Below are positions 30,646 to 40,903 of a stretch of DNA of 64,000 nt, piece after piece (position 1 is the stretch's first letter; every line of letters begins with the position of its first letter). This stretch comes from Halichoerus grypus (Eukaryota > Chordata > Mammalia > Carnivora > Phocidae). Made by a program: the position numbers and the translations under genes. The stretch spans positions 145,000,262 to 145,064,261 of the forward strand of contig NC_135718.1 of NCBI RefSeq assembly GCF_964656455.1, read 5' to 3'. The notes under the pieces were generated by a model. The model saw only the letters and a list, made by a program, of their open reading frames with translations, had not been told where the DNA came from and did not search any database.

Positions 30646-33169
30646 CTAGGCGGTGCTGATACCAGTCAGAGAGCAGGTGGGTTATGTGCATAAACCAGCC
30701 ACCTCTCTTTCCTCTTCTTATGGCTTGGCATTTCAAAGGAGTGGAAAATACATTTGCTGCGTTTTACCTTTTGCAAAGGGTAAGTGTCTCTTCCTCCTGT
30801 TTTTCTACTTGAATAATGATTCAACAGTGATTCAAGATCCTAGAACAAGGCTTATGCTGACTTCTGAGATAATGCTTATCAAGCTTCGAACACATATGTG
30901 CTATGAAAGAAGTGGTGGGTGCTATTATATCAATAATAGGATCTTTCTGTTTGTTTGCTAGCTTGATTGGTTGGGTAGGGTTGTTTTTGTTTTTGTTTGT
31001 TTGTTTTTTCTGCCTGCCCTATACTTAAAAGATCAACCTAGATAGTATTGCTGGGTAATTGGGGAAATGGGAAATTTCTAACATTGAAATTTCCTCCTGT
31101 CACAGGTGGCCTAATCTCAACGAAATTATGATTATTAGTCTTACAGATAATGTACTGCCTTTATCATTATATTAAATCGTACTAAGGGCTATGATTATGC
31201 TTCCTTATATCATAAAAGTATTCAGATTTTGGTATAGTTGTCTTGAGATACAGAATTTTTTTTTGTCATTTATTTGTGGGTCATTTCAGATGATTTGGAT
31301 CATCATTTCAGAAGTGGTACTGATGTTTTTAGAATTCTTCAGGGGAATCAATGTTGTATCAGCATGGGAGGAAGCCACCCAGGAAAGAGCTAGAGAAGGG
31401 CTGATGGTTCTCACCTCCACAGTGAGCTGGCAAGCCCTTCCCATGATCCAGGTCCCTCTCTGCCAGTCTTCTCAACAGGAGAGAATTTGCAAGTCTTAGA
31501 CTAAAAGCCTGGAGACAGCTACATTGACTCAGTAGATGACTGGCTGGGTACCTCACATAAACTTTTGAGGCCATCAAGAGAAAAAATGACAGGGTTGGAC
31601 GCAGTTTATTAACTCATCAGACTTTTATTGAACATTTATTACGTGCTAGGTGCTAGCCACCCAGTTGATGAATTGGTTCAGCAAGTTCACAGATAGTCCT
31701 ATGGACTATTCTAAGCTAGGGGTGTGAGAGATTTGGGAGCATTCCCTCACCACATTTTTTATGGTTAATACTGCACTTATTTGCCACCTTGCCCTGTTTG
31801 GTCTTCTTCTAGACTGACCTAGACTGGACAGGTCTTTCTCTCCAGTCTTGATCAAGCAAATCAATAATAACATGATTTTGAAGGATATTTGAGGTGAACA
31901 CTTTGGTTTCAGGTTATGCCAGTCTCCTAAGGACTGATTATCTGGGGATCTACAGTGCTGCCTTCTTATTCTATGATGCTGTTCAGCTCATTGTTTGACT
32001 TGGGATCAACACAGTGGTTTGTCTGGTGGTTTGTCTAGAAAAGTCCTTCTTAGAAGTTAAAAAGCAGAAACAAGAGTGGATTCTAACTTTAGAAATACAA
32101 AGCTCATAGGAACTGGGTACTTTATCATTTTTACAGGAAACAATATTTTAAAATCTTCATTTGAAAGCTATCCACCTACCTCCCTTTGATTAGCTATAGC
32201 ATCTAGGATTTGGGATAGATTTTAGGAAAAGTCTCTATTTTATTTTTCTTATACTCCAAGACATTATAAAAAAAAGGAATTTGTCTCATTCGAACGTGAA
32301 AAAATTTGTGAAGTTAATATATGTTCTGAAAATCATAAAACTATGTGGAGTAAATAAGATTGAGGAAAGCAGAAATGGGGCCCAAACCCAGAATTGTTTG
32401 AGGAAACTTAAGTGTGTGAAATTATGTCATATTTTTACAATTATTAGGGAAACATTTGTGTAATTATTCCATCATACAAATAATTCCTTTCTTCTGTGTG
32501 AGTTATGATTTTTATGTGTTGGGTTTTATTAAATGAGGCAGAATTTGAAGAAGCTTTATCCTTAAAAGAATTTATAGTTTATAAAAGTTATGGATTTTTG
32601 GGTAGGAGCTGGTTATTTAAAATAGTGTGTACGTGTACGACCACCAACAACAAAACTTAACTAAGAGAAACCAGTAAATCTTGAAACTTTATTTTCACTG
32701 TTGAGCTGTTTTAGGAGTAAAGAAGAACAAAGAAAATAATGTTGGATTATATTTAGACTATCGTGATACATTTGAAAACTGAAAAGAAAGTATGTAGAAG
32801 AAATAAATAAGTGCTTTTTTAAAGCTTAATGTTTTAAAAGGAATTTACGTGCCTGTAAAAAAAAAAAAGTTTCTTTTTGACTGTTGGTAATCTTTTTGGC
32901 AGAAGTGGAAAGGGAGAGCCTTTATACCTTTACATTTTTAGTTCATAAGAAAGGGTAGCTGCGCATGAATGGGGAGACCATTAACCCCCATTTGCCCTTG
33001 AACATAATCTGTGATCACATTGCGCCAACGAGACCAGTGAACAACAATGACAATGAATTATCTGAAGTTTCTCAAACATCTGGACGTTTGGCACCCAGAA
33101 GCAAAACATCTGGACGTTTGTTTGAACTCTCCTACTTTTTTCCCCTCCCAAGTTTGACAATTGTGTCAG
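30646..33169. other. 2.5-kb interval, mostly unassigned
   Basis: Contains a (GTTT/GTTTT)n stretch near 30981-31009 and a weak L2-like antisense start near 31600-31690 ('tttattgaacatttattacg', 'tgctaggtgctagcc'). A 17-bp direct repeat lies at 33074-33120. The rest is AT-rich, with frames up to about 102 codons that show no family resemblance. Confidence 0.4.
33074..33120. repeat. 17-bp direct repeat with E-box, 30-bp period
   Basis: 'aaacatctggacgtttg' is present exactly at 33074-33090 and 33104-33120, with 13 bp between. Each copy holds a CATCTG E-box and a CG, and the unit with its preceding C is a partial palindrome (CAAAC...GTTTG). It lies outside the downstream MIR. Confidence 0.75.
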
Positions 33170-33380
33170 ATTAATAATGGCTGCCGAGCACTTCCTATGT
33201 GCCAGAGCCAGGCTAAATATTTTACCTGCATCAGCTTGTTTCACCCTCGTGACAATTGAATGGGTCCTCTATTCCGAGCACAATCATTTTACAGAGGAGG
33301 GCTCTGAGGCTCAGAGAGGGAAGTGCAGAAGTAGGAGGAGAATTCCGTCTGTTTGATTATAAACGCTCGGCTCTTAACTA
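33170..33380 (-). repeat. MIR SINE, antisense
   Basis: Reads 'gccgagcacttcctatgtgc', 'cagagccaggctaaatattt', 'cattttacagaggagggctc', 'tgaggctcagagagggaag' and 'aaacgctcggctcttaac'. Good antisense MIR, nearly full length. Confidence 0.85.
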
Positions 33381-33677
33381 TATTCCATTTTGCCAAGACA
33401 ACTACGGAGGGTCAGAACAACAAATGGCCTATATCCAATTTGTGGCTATGCTATTTAAAGAAAGGGAGACTGTATAATACCTAAATATGACACAGAAATA
33501 TCACTGTAGTCAGCCAATTTGGTAATGTGGGGGAAAACTGTCCTCTTGAATTTCTCTTATTGGCAACACAGACATGTTCAAATTCACCTGATAATTGTGT
33601 ATTCCATGTATTACACTTTGGGTAATAACAAAACAACTAAAAATACTTGCATCTGCTTTGTCAGGTGAAAGAATTAA

Positions 33678-33703
33678 GAAAATGAAAATGAAAATGAAAA
33701 TGA
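33678..33703. repeat. (GAAAAT)4 microsatellite
   Basis: Four tandem GAAAAT units followed by GAG and an A-run. Short and simple. Confidence 0.9.
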
Positions 33704-33784
33704 GAAAAAAAGTGAACAAAACCAAATCAAATAAGGGTAAGTATTAATGTCTGGGCTAAAGATGAACATTCCGATTCTCCTTCC

Positions 33785-34005
33785 TAGTTTGCTGTTACTA
33801 TGTAACCTTGTTTTAACTATGTAACCTTGAGCAAGTTACTTAATCTTGGAAGCCTCAGTTGCCTTATTTGCTAAACACAAATAAATAACAAAACCTACTG
33901 CATCCTACTTTACTGAAGGATGGGATAAAATAATGCGTGAAAAGTGCTTCATGCGGTGCCTGGATCAGGGTATGGTCTCAAAGTATTAGTTACTATTATT
34001 ATCAT
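33785..34005 (+). repeat. MIR SINE, sense
   Basis: Reads 'actatgtaaccttgagcaag', 'ttacttaatcttggaagcct', 'cagttgccttatttgctaaa', then 'aagtgcttcatgcggtgcct'. It ends in 'tattagttactattattatc'. Contains a small internal duplication of 'ctatgtaacctt'. Confidence 0.8.
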
Positions 34006-34191
34006 GAAAATTTGTTATAACTTAAGCTAGTACGTGATGGAACTGGAATTGAGGACTACACCTGATGCTTACCCCTGCCAGTAGGAGACCACTGGAGAGG
34101 ACACAAAGCTCCTGCAACTTTCACCCTCTCTCCTTGTTTATGTACCTTTACCTTTCAGAGAGGAAAACAAGCATCACTTCCTCTGTTACTA

Positions 34192-34205
34192 CTGCCCCCT
34201 GCTGG
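34192..34205 (-). promoter_or_regulatory. CTCF-type motif
   Basis: On the minus strand the 14-mer reads CCAGCAGGGGGCAG. It fits every position of the CTCF core consensus CCASYAGRKGGCRS. It is in non-repetitive DNA rather than in a SINEC. CTCF is the vertebrate insulator and loop-anchor protein. Occupancy is inferred, not shown. Confidence 0.6.
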
Positions 34206-36079
34206 CTGGGGAGGGAAAGAGGAGCTGGTTCAAGCTAAATGCAATTTGTCTTCCTTCCTACTCCCTTTCTCTAACTTCTCTCTGCCAGGTCTTCAGATTT
34301 CTTTAAATATTAAAGCTGAACAACCTTAGCCTCCTATAAAAGGATGTGAGAGCATGAATGTAATCATTGCCTCTTTAGTGCCGTTAAATTTTATGGTTAT
34401 GTAGAAACTCAATTTAAGAAAAAAAAAAAACAACTCTATGATGAATTTTCTCTGGATAAATAATTAGTTATGCCCAGAGACACATTGTGGGAGTAGTGTA
34501 TTTTTTGACTTTTCAACACAGACAGATGGTTTACGCATCTTCAGCATTCAGAGCTTTCTGAGAAGCATTATATAATCTCAGTGCAGTTACCAAATGAAAT
34601 AAGAAATTCCTCGTTTGGCAAATGGAGCTTGCATATCGAGTTCATAAACTTTAATACTTCTCCCAAGTCCAAAATCACAGACAACCTGCTCCAAGTCAGT
34701 TTCCCATTTGCACTTAATTAGGGAGTGTGTTTTGGAGGTCAGTGAAAACCAACGGAGTACGTTTTCATAATAACTTTCCTCACAATAAAATTATTTGGGA
34801 GGCAGCTATCCAACTTTTTCTGGAATGAGGGCAAGAAAAACGGGGACACGGAGTGAAGTTATTGGATACCTTATCTGGAACTGCCCAAAAAGTTGTCTGG
34901 GATCCAAAGAACACACAGTACCTTCTGGATCAAGGGAAAGGAGCCAAAATGCTTTAATATTCCCAACAATTTTCATAACTGTGCAATTTCACATAATTTT
35001 AAGGATTCCAACTACTGGAGAACAAAAGCCTTCTCAGAGTTGTAATCATGTCACACTTATGGAAGAGAGGAAGCATGTCTCCTGGCTAAGGGAAATGTGC
35101 GTGTGCGGGTTAGAGAAAATGGTTGGTACTTAGGACCGGTAGCCAGATTGTCACTTTGGCTAAATGGTCATGTGCACTTGGGCTTCTCAGAGGTTACACA
35201 ATGAGCCCCGAATCCATTATACTTTACTTTATGCATGTGCGATATCCTTGTAGTTATAGGATAGTGTATTTTACTTGTGTTAGTCTTACCCTAAAATGTT
35301 CCTGGAGAATCAGAACATGAATTCTGAGTCATTACTAATCTCTGAGTAGAAAATCAAATCAGAGAGAGTAAATTTCCTTTATAGATGAAGAAAGCATATT
35401 CTGACAGTAAATTCTTTGTAGTTGTTTATTTTTCTTTCTTTTTAAAAAATAATATTTTAGCTACTTCTAAATTCCATTTGGTTTTTACAATCCCCATTAA
35501 TTCAGCAGGACATGGCCAAGATCCAGAATTCCTGAATTATGGTCAACAAACTTTTATTGTAATGTGGAGCCTTTGGTTTCAATACAGTGAGAAGATCTTC
35601 AAATTCACATACAGAACATGGTTAACCTTTTCATCTTTTTCTTACAAACACACACACACACATACATGACTTGAGGTAGGATTAGTTACATGTATACTGT
35701 GTAGGTTCAGTGATAAATTGTTCTGAGTTGAAGTTTTGAGGCTTCTAAACCAAATTTCCCTCAAAGGCAGTTCATATGTCAAGTTGCTACATTCACCAAA
35801 TGACTGAAGTGTAACCATAACCAATGTAGCATGACCAATGCATCAGAATGAATACACTATTTCTCTTTAGTCTCTTAATTTGATAGTGATGATAACAGGG
35901 AATTTGTCATACTTTGTTTCTAATATTTGGCAGACCATTCAGATTATGGCCTTTACAAGTTACCTGTATATAAATCACCATAAATTCAATGCAGCTGGAA
36001 AATTTTTTCCGTGTTAATAGAAGTTACCTGGTTTTAGATGTTAATTCTCTGAAGTTCTGATGTTTCAGGCTGCTGGTGT
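34206..36079. other. 1.9-kb non-repetitive interval
   Basis: Repeat-poor. An A-run (about 34419-34430) and a (CA)n run (35648-35662) are the only simple repeats. The 34.5-34.76 kb part has homeodomain-like cores ('cacttaattaggg', 'ataaactttaat') and looks like a candidate conserved element. The 112-codon plus-strand frame at 34795-35133 has no recognisable domain. Confidence 0.4.
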
Positions 36080-36640
36080 GGGTCGTGTACTGTGTGGTAG
36101 TCAGCCTCTAAGAGGTCCCTCAGTGATCCCCGCCTCCTGCCTTTGTGCAGTTCTCTCCCTTTCGGTGTGGATTGAACTTACTGACTTACTTCTAATGAAT
36201 GGAATATGGCAGAAGCCTTGGGATGACATGAAGTTTAGGTTATAAGAAGACCATGGCTTCTGCCTCAGGTGCCCTGTCTTGCACTCTCTCTTGTACCTCT
36301 CATGCTAGGGAAACTATGCTGCCATATTGTGTGCAGCCCTATGGAGAGACCCACATAGCAAAGAATTGATGACTGCAGTCAACAGCCAGTGAGACCCTGC
36401 CAACAGCCTCAAGAGCGAGATTAGAAGCAGATTCCCCCTCTGTCAATGGTTGAGGTGACCGCAGTCCCCGCTCACATTGTCTCCATAGCTTTGGGAAAGA
36501 CCTGAACGGCAGTATGCCCAGCTAAACCATGCCCAGATTCCTAACACACGGTAATTGTGAGATAATGAATGTTTGTTCCACTACACTGTTAAATTTAGAG
36601 ATAATTTGTTAGATAGCAATTGATAACTAACACATATTTC
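36080..36640 (+). mobile_element. MLT1-type LTR, sense
   Basis: Nearly complete old solo LTR: 'agtgatccccgcctcctgcc', 'gcagccctatggagagaccc', 'acagccagtgagaccctgcc', 'gtgagataatgaatgtttgt' and 'taatttgttagatagcaatt', ending 'gataactaacaca'. These are ordered landmarks of the ERVL-MaLR MLT1 group. No internal coding sequence. Confidence 0.8.
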
Positions 36641-39019
36641 TACCTCTGTTGGTGGTTAAATATCACAGAGTAACTATTCATAAGTAGTTATTAAATACAC
36701 AGATCCATATTCTTTGGCAAGCATGCTAGGCCAGGCCCCCATCCAGCAGGAGAAGAAAGTGGGGGGCTATTTGGATCTAAAGTCAATAAACATACTGTGC
36801 ACGTGTAATGACCATGCCTCATTTCACCTGAGATGTGGGTCATCCTCAAAATCATATAAAAAAAGGAAAGATGACTGAACAATAAATGGAAGGAAAACTA
36901 TATTTGAGGTTTTTTTGAAAAAAAAAAAATTGATTTCTGATGATTTTTCCAGAATTATAGTTTTCTGAGCATTAAGAGAAAAAAAAAATTCCTTTTCTAT
37001 CAAGTCAATTCAGGTCGACTTTCTTCAATCACTTTAATTATATATAGACTCCGGGAGCAGGGAAGTGAGACTTGTGATTTTGTCTATTCATTCCCCTAAA
37101 TGACACAAATGCATCCAAGTGCTCATAGCTTAGCCTTAAATAGTTTGTTGTAAAATAGAATAACCCAGATAATTCTGCCCAAAGCAGTTTTTTTTTTTCC
37201 TTTAGAAAATTAAACAATAAATGTCTCAGGGTCAGAAGGATGCTGTTGGTCAGAGCTGAGAGCCCACAAAGATTGTAGCAGTCACATTTAAACAATATTG
37301 TTTGTCCTCCCCTCCATTTCCTCAGGGGTGCACAATACTTTTTCCTCCCCACCCTGCAGCTCTCTTTCTAAAATTGTTTTGGACCTTCGGGGGCCTTCTA
37401 TATTAAGACTGAAGGAAACTGGAACCATTACTTGTTCTTTCTTCGGAGCATTTTTCCTGGATGTGATAAACTGAGTGAATGCACGAGAGCAGTGGCTTCC
37501 CATGAGGCTCCGACCCACCTCTCACAGACCCATTGCCCTACACCCTGCAAGTTGCCCTCTCCCCTGCACCTTCACCCTCTGTTTGATGTCCCTCCACCTT
37601 CACCCTCTATTTGATGTCCCTCCACACTTGTTGGTTTTCCTTCCCACCTTTCCCAATTTGCCACAAAGCAAAGTGGGGTGAGGAGAAGGGAAAACAAAAC
37701 ATAACAGAAGACCATTCAGAAGTTTCTCTCCTGCTCTGAAAGAGTGCGGCAGCCTGGTCAAGAGAGCACAGTTGGGTGAATTCTTCTAGGTAATTAGTTT
37801 CTTAGAAATTTGCTGGGTTGTAGAATCTTCTTCCCTTGAATCTTAGGAATGTCTGAAATACCAGACAAGCACTCTTCCCACAAAGCTGTGTTAAGAGGTT
37901 TAATTAACAGAAAATGTTGTGTGTCACACATATCAAAATTTAAATGAGAAGAATGAATCTGGCCAGTGAGATTTCTGAGACCACTCGATGTTACCAGAAC
38001 ATATTTTTCCATGCCCATAATAGAAAATGAAAGGTATGTTTGCTACTTCAGTTTCCTCTGGAATTACACTGGTCATATCATTTTCTCCAGTGGTTACTTT
38101 TTGTGAATCTATAGGGCAAGCTATCATTATGGATTGTTTATTTGGCTCTTCTTCAATCCACAGTCCTGTTAATATTCCTTTCTTGATTTTTCCAAGGGTT
38201 GAGGAGAGCCTGGTTTATTTGCTGGAGGCTGTTATTTTTTGTCCTTGTTAAATTCTTCCTGCCTTCTCCCGTGTTTAGAGTCACTTCCTGTGCCCACTCT
38301 GTTCTCTAGAGGCCTTTCTGCTCTTGAATTGAGTCTTCTACTGACTGTTTGTGGCCTTGAATTAGAATTTGATTACAAATTGAAATGAAAGCTGTCCCAG
38401 GTGTAACTAGAATTTCATCTTTCTTAACGCCAAGCCCTGTTACCTCTCCAGTGTCAACAGAGAACCTCTCCTTTTTCAAGATTTTGCAAAACTGAAAAGG
38501 AGATCTTCAGGATGTAAGTGGCCAGAGAGCCTTTGCATAGTGACAAGAACGGCGGGGCGGAGGCGAGGGGGGGGATGGAAGGGGTGTGTTATTCTTACTC
38601 TCCTTGCCCCGCCCCTTCCTACATCCTACATGGAAGAGTTGCCTTCACTTTGGGCAGTCTTTAAGATCTCACTGCAGAAACAGTAGCAGGTTCACTAATG
38701 GCTCCAAGGCATTTTCACCCCGTCGCCATCAGATACATATCTCTCCTTTCCCTCCTGTAAAACAAAGGGCATGCCACCCTAGAGCAGGCTTTATGATTGC
38801 CTGATGGATAGTGTGCTCCTGAAGCAAAATATTATTAACAGATGACTTATAAAAATTGTCCTTGCAGTTCCGTGATGGAAAACAACTGTTATTTAAAAAC
38901 TGAGCCGAAGATGAAACTTTTATTGACTATATATGTTTTATTAAAATATATTGAATGAATATTCAATAAACACAAAAGCCTGCAACACAATCAATGCTAG
39001 TTATCAAATATTAAGTGAC
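36641..39019. other. 2.4-kb interval, mostly unassigned
   Basis: Several A/T homopolymers (36919-36930, 37190-37199), a 28-bp tandem duplication (37567-37622) and a G-rich stretch near 38551-38585. No supported exon or transposon. Confidence 0.4.
37567..37622. repeat. 28-bp tandem duplication
   Basis: Two head-to-tail copies, 37567-37594 and 37595-37622, starting 'caccttcaccctct'. They differ at one base (g/a at unit position 15). It lies in a C-rich stretch. No spacer and only two copies, so a recent local duplication or the seed of a minisatellite. Confidence 0.92.
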
Positions 39020-39130
39020 TTGTGTCCTCTATTCTAGCACTTATAATGAGTTCCGTAACATCAGCCAAGACTCTTAAGCTCTCTAGGCATCTGTTTCTAT
39101 GTCTGTAAAATTTGAGGAACTGAAAAATAC
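39020..39130 (+). repeat. Possible MIR relic
   Basis: 'catcagccaagactcttaag', 'ctctctaggcatctgtttct' and 'atgtctgtaaaatttgagg' follow the MIR core weakly. Low confidence. Confidence 0.4.
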
Positions 39131-40459
39131 TTCGATTCCATTTCTGTAGCTCCTCATTCTCTGTTTCTGTGACTCTCATTTCGGTTTGGAGATGGGGAAT
39201 ATGGGCCATCAGAATCCACAGATGACTCCCAAACCTCAAGCCGGCCAATAGATTCAAACTTCTCCTCTTAACACACTTTAACTAGAATGACTGAAAAGAA
39301 ACTAAATAGACCATATGAGCTCATTTTTCACTTACTGTTCCAACTGACCTCATAGAGCTTTTATGAGCAATTAAATGACAAGGAGGGAGGAGGCAGTGGA
39401 GGAGAATCAAAGGCCTGAGTCCATTCACAAGCTGGATTAGTAAGCTGTGCTGCCCTCCCCATGGCTTGTGGACAGTTTCATCTCAAGCAGTCCCACTGGA
39501 GATTCTGGACTTCCTCAATGCGGTGATATGCTCTCCTCGGTACAGATGAAGTGGCCAAAGATTTCCTGTTGGAGAGGCCCTTTTAGTCATGCTTCTGGTA
39601 ATGGCGATGATTTGCATGGAGCCATGCTTCCTCTGGCCTGTCTTCTGGTGGGAATGCATGTGAGCGTTTGTGTAAAGATTGGGTGACTGAGTCCCACGAG
39701 GAGGTGTCACATCTGTCTCCTGAAGAGCAGTTTCATCTATTTGTGGATTGTTCTTAGATAAGGTTAACTGACTTTTGTGTGAACTGAACAGCTTCTTAGT
39801 ACCTTGATCTAACTAAATTAAGTAAAGTGCACTTATTTACTACTGGACTGAATGACCTATTGACTCTGAGAAGGAAACTTACTTAGTATTGCACAAAGAA
39901 GGATGAAAGTCTATCCATAGTAACATCTAGCCTTCAGGGTGAATTGCATAAAGCTCTTCTTGACTGAGAAAAATCATAAGTTTTCTTATCAGAATCTTAT
40001 TTTTCTTGTTTCAGAATCTTCAGGAAAAGTAGAATTTATAATCCATGACCTCTGCCCTATTGAGAGAGATAGAATAGGTGTTTTCCTGGCACATCTTTGT
40101 CAAAAGAATTATTTCCCATGTTCAAGGAACCCACAAATTATTCTAGTATCAGTGCCTTCAAACAGAAAATGTTTCAAGAGGGCTTTTCATCATCCGCTTG
40201 TTTTCATGTTCACCTTCATGTGATTCTTTTAACTGAGAAGTAGAATTTCATCACTGCAGTGAGTGGAGACAGCTCAAGAGCACAGAGTTAAAGTGTAGAG
40301 TTACCTGGAGAGGCAAAGAGGGCTTGCAGAACTTGGGGACAGCTCAGGCTCACTCTCTCATATCTGCCATGCCACCATCTAATCCATGAAAGGCTCTAAG
40401 CCACCCCTAAATCTCCTTAGAACCCCAACTTATTTCTTGGGTTCCCTCTGTTTTCAAGC
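39131..40459. other. Unassigned interval
   Basis: No repeat recognised. A 94-codon plus-strand frame (39939-40223) is preceded by an acceptor-like 'ttcttgtttcag' within it, but it has no family resemblance and no donor that would make an exon convincing. Confidence 0.4.
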
Positions 40460-40600
40460 CATCACCTATTAGCTACCTGATCTTTAAAAAGCCACTGTCC
40501 CTCTGTGACATCAGTTCTAGTTTGGGAAATGGAATAATAATTCTGGCCCTACCTACCCCACAGGCCCATTATAAAGATCAAAAAGGATGATGTGCATGAT
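40460..40600 (+). repeat. MIR fragment, sense
   Basis: 'tagctacctgatctttaaaa', 'gggaaatggaataataattc', 'tggccctacctaccccacag' and 'gcccattataaagatcaaaa' match the centre and 3' half of MIR. Confidence 0.62.
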
Positions 40601-40859
40601 GGGCTTTTAAAAAGTAAAATTTATGATACAGACACAAAGTAATGGATTCTGGTGATAGCAACATTTTGATATGAAACCCTCCTGGTTCAGTAACTTGAAG
40701 AGGATAAAATAGATCTTTTTATGCTCAGGAGTTTTTGAATTCTTTTCCTCCCAAACTATAAAAACTCATATACTTTGGTTCATTTCTCTGTGTCCCAGCC
40801 TTTCAATAAGCTGACATCACTGCAGAGGTTAAAATAAAGCAAACAGACAGTGCCTTAGA

Positions 40860-40903
<44 letters not shown>

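Noticed and set aside
35100..35320. Possible GTG-rich exon near 35.1 kb
   Set aside because: The frames of 65-112 codons around it have no recognisable domain and lack paired splice sites.
39939..40223. 94-codon frame with an internal acceptor-like 'ttcttgtttcag' as an exon
   Set aside because: No family resemblance, no matching donor, and composition like the neighbouring non-coding DNA.
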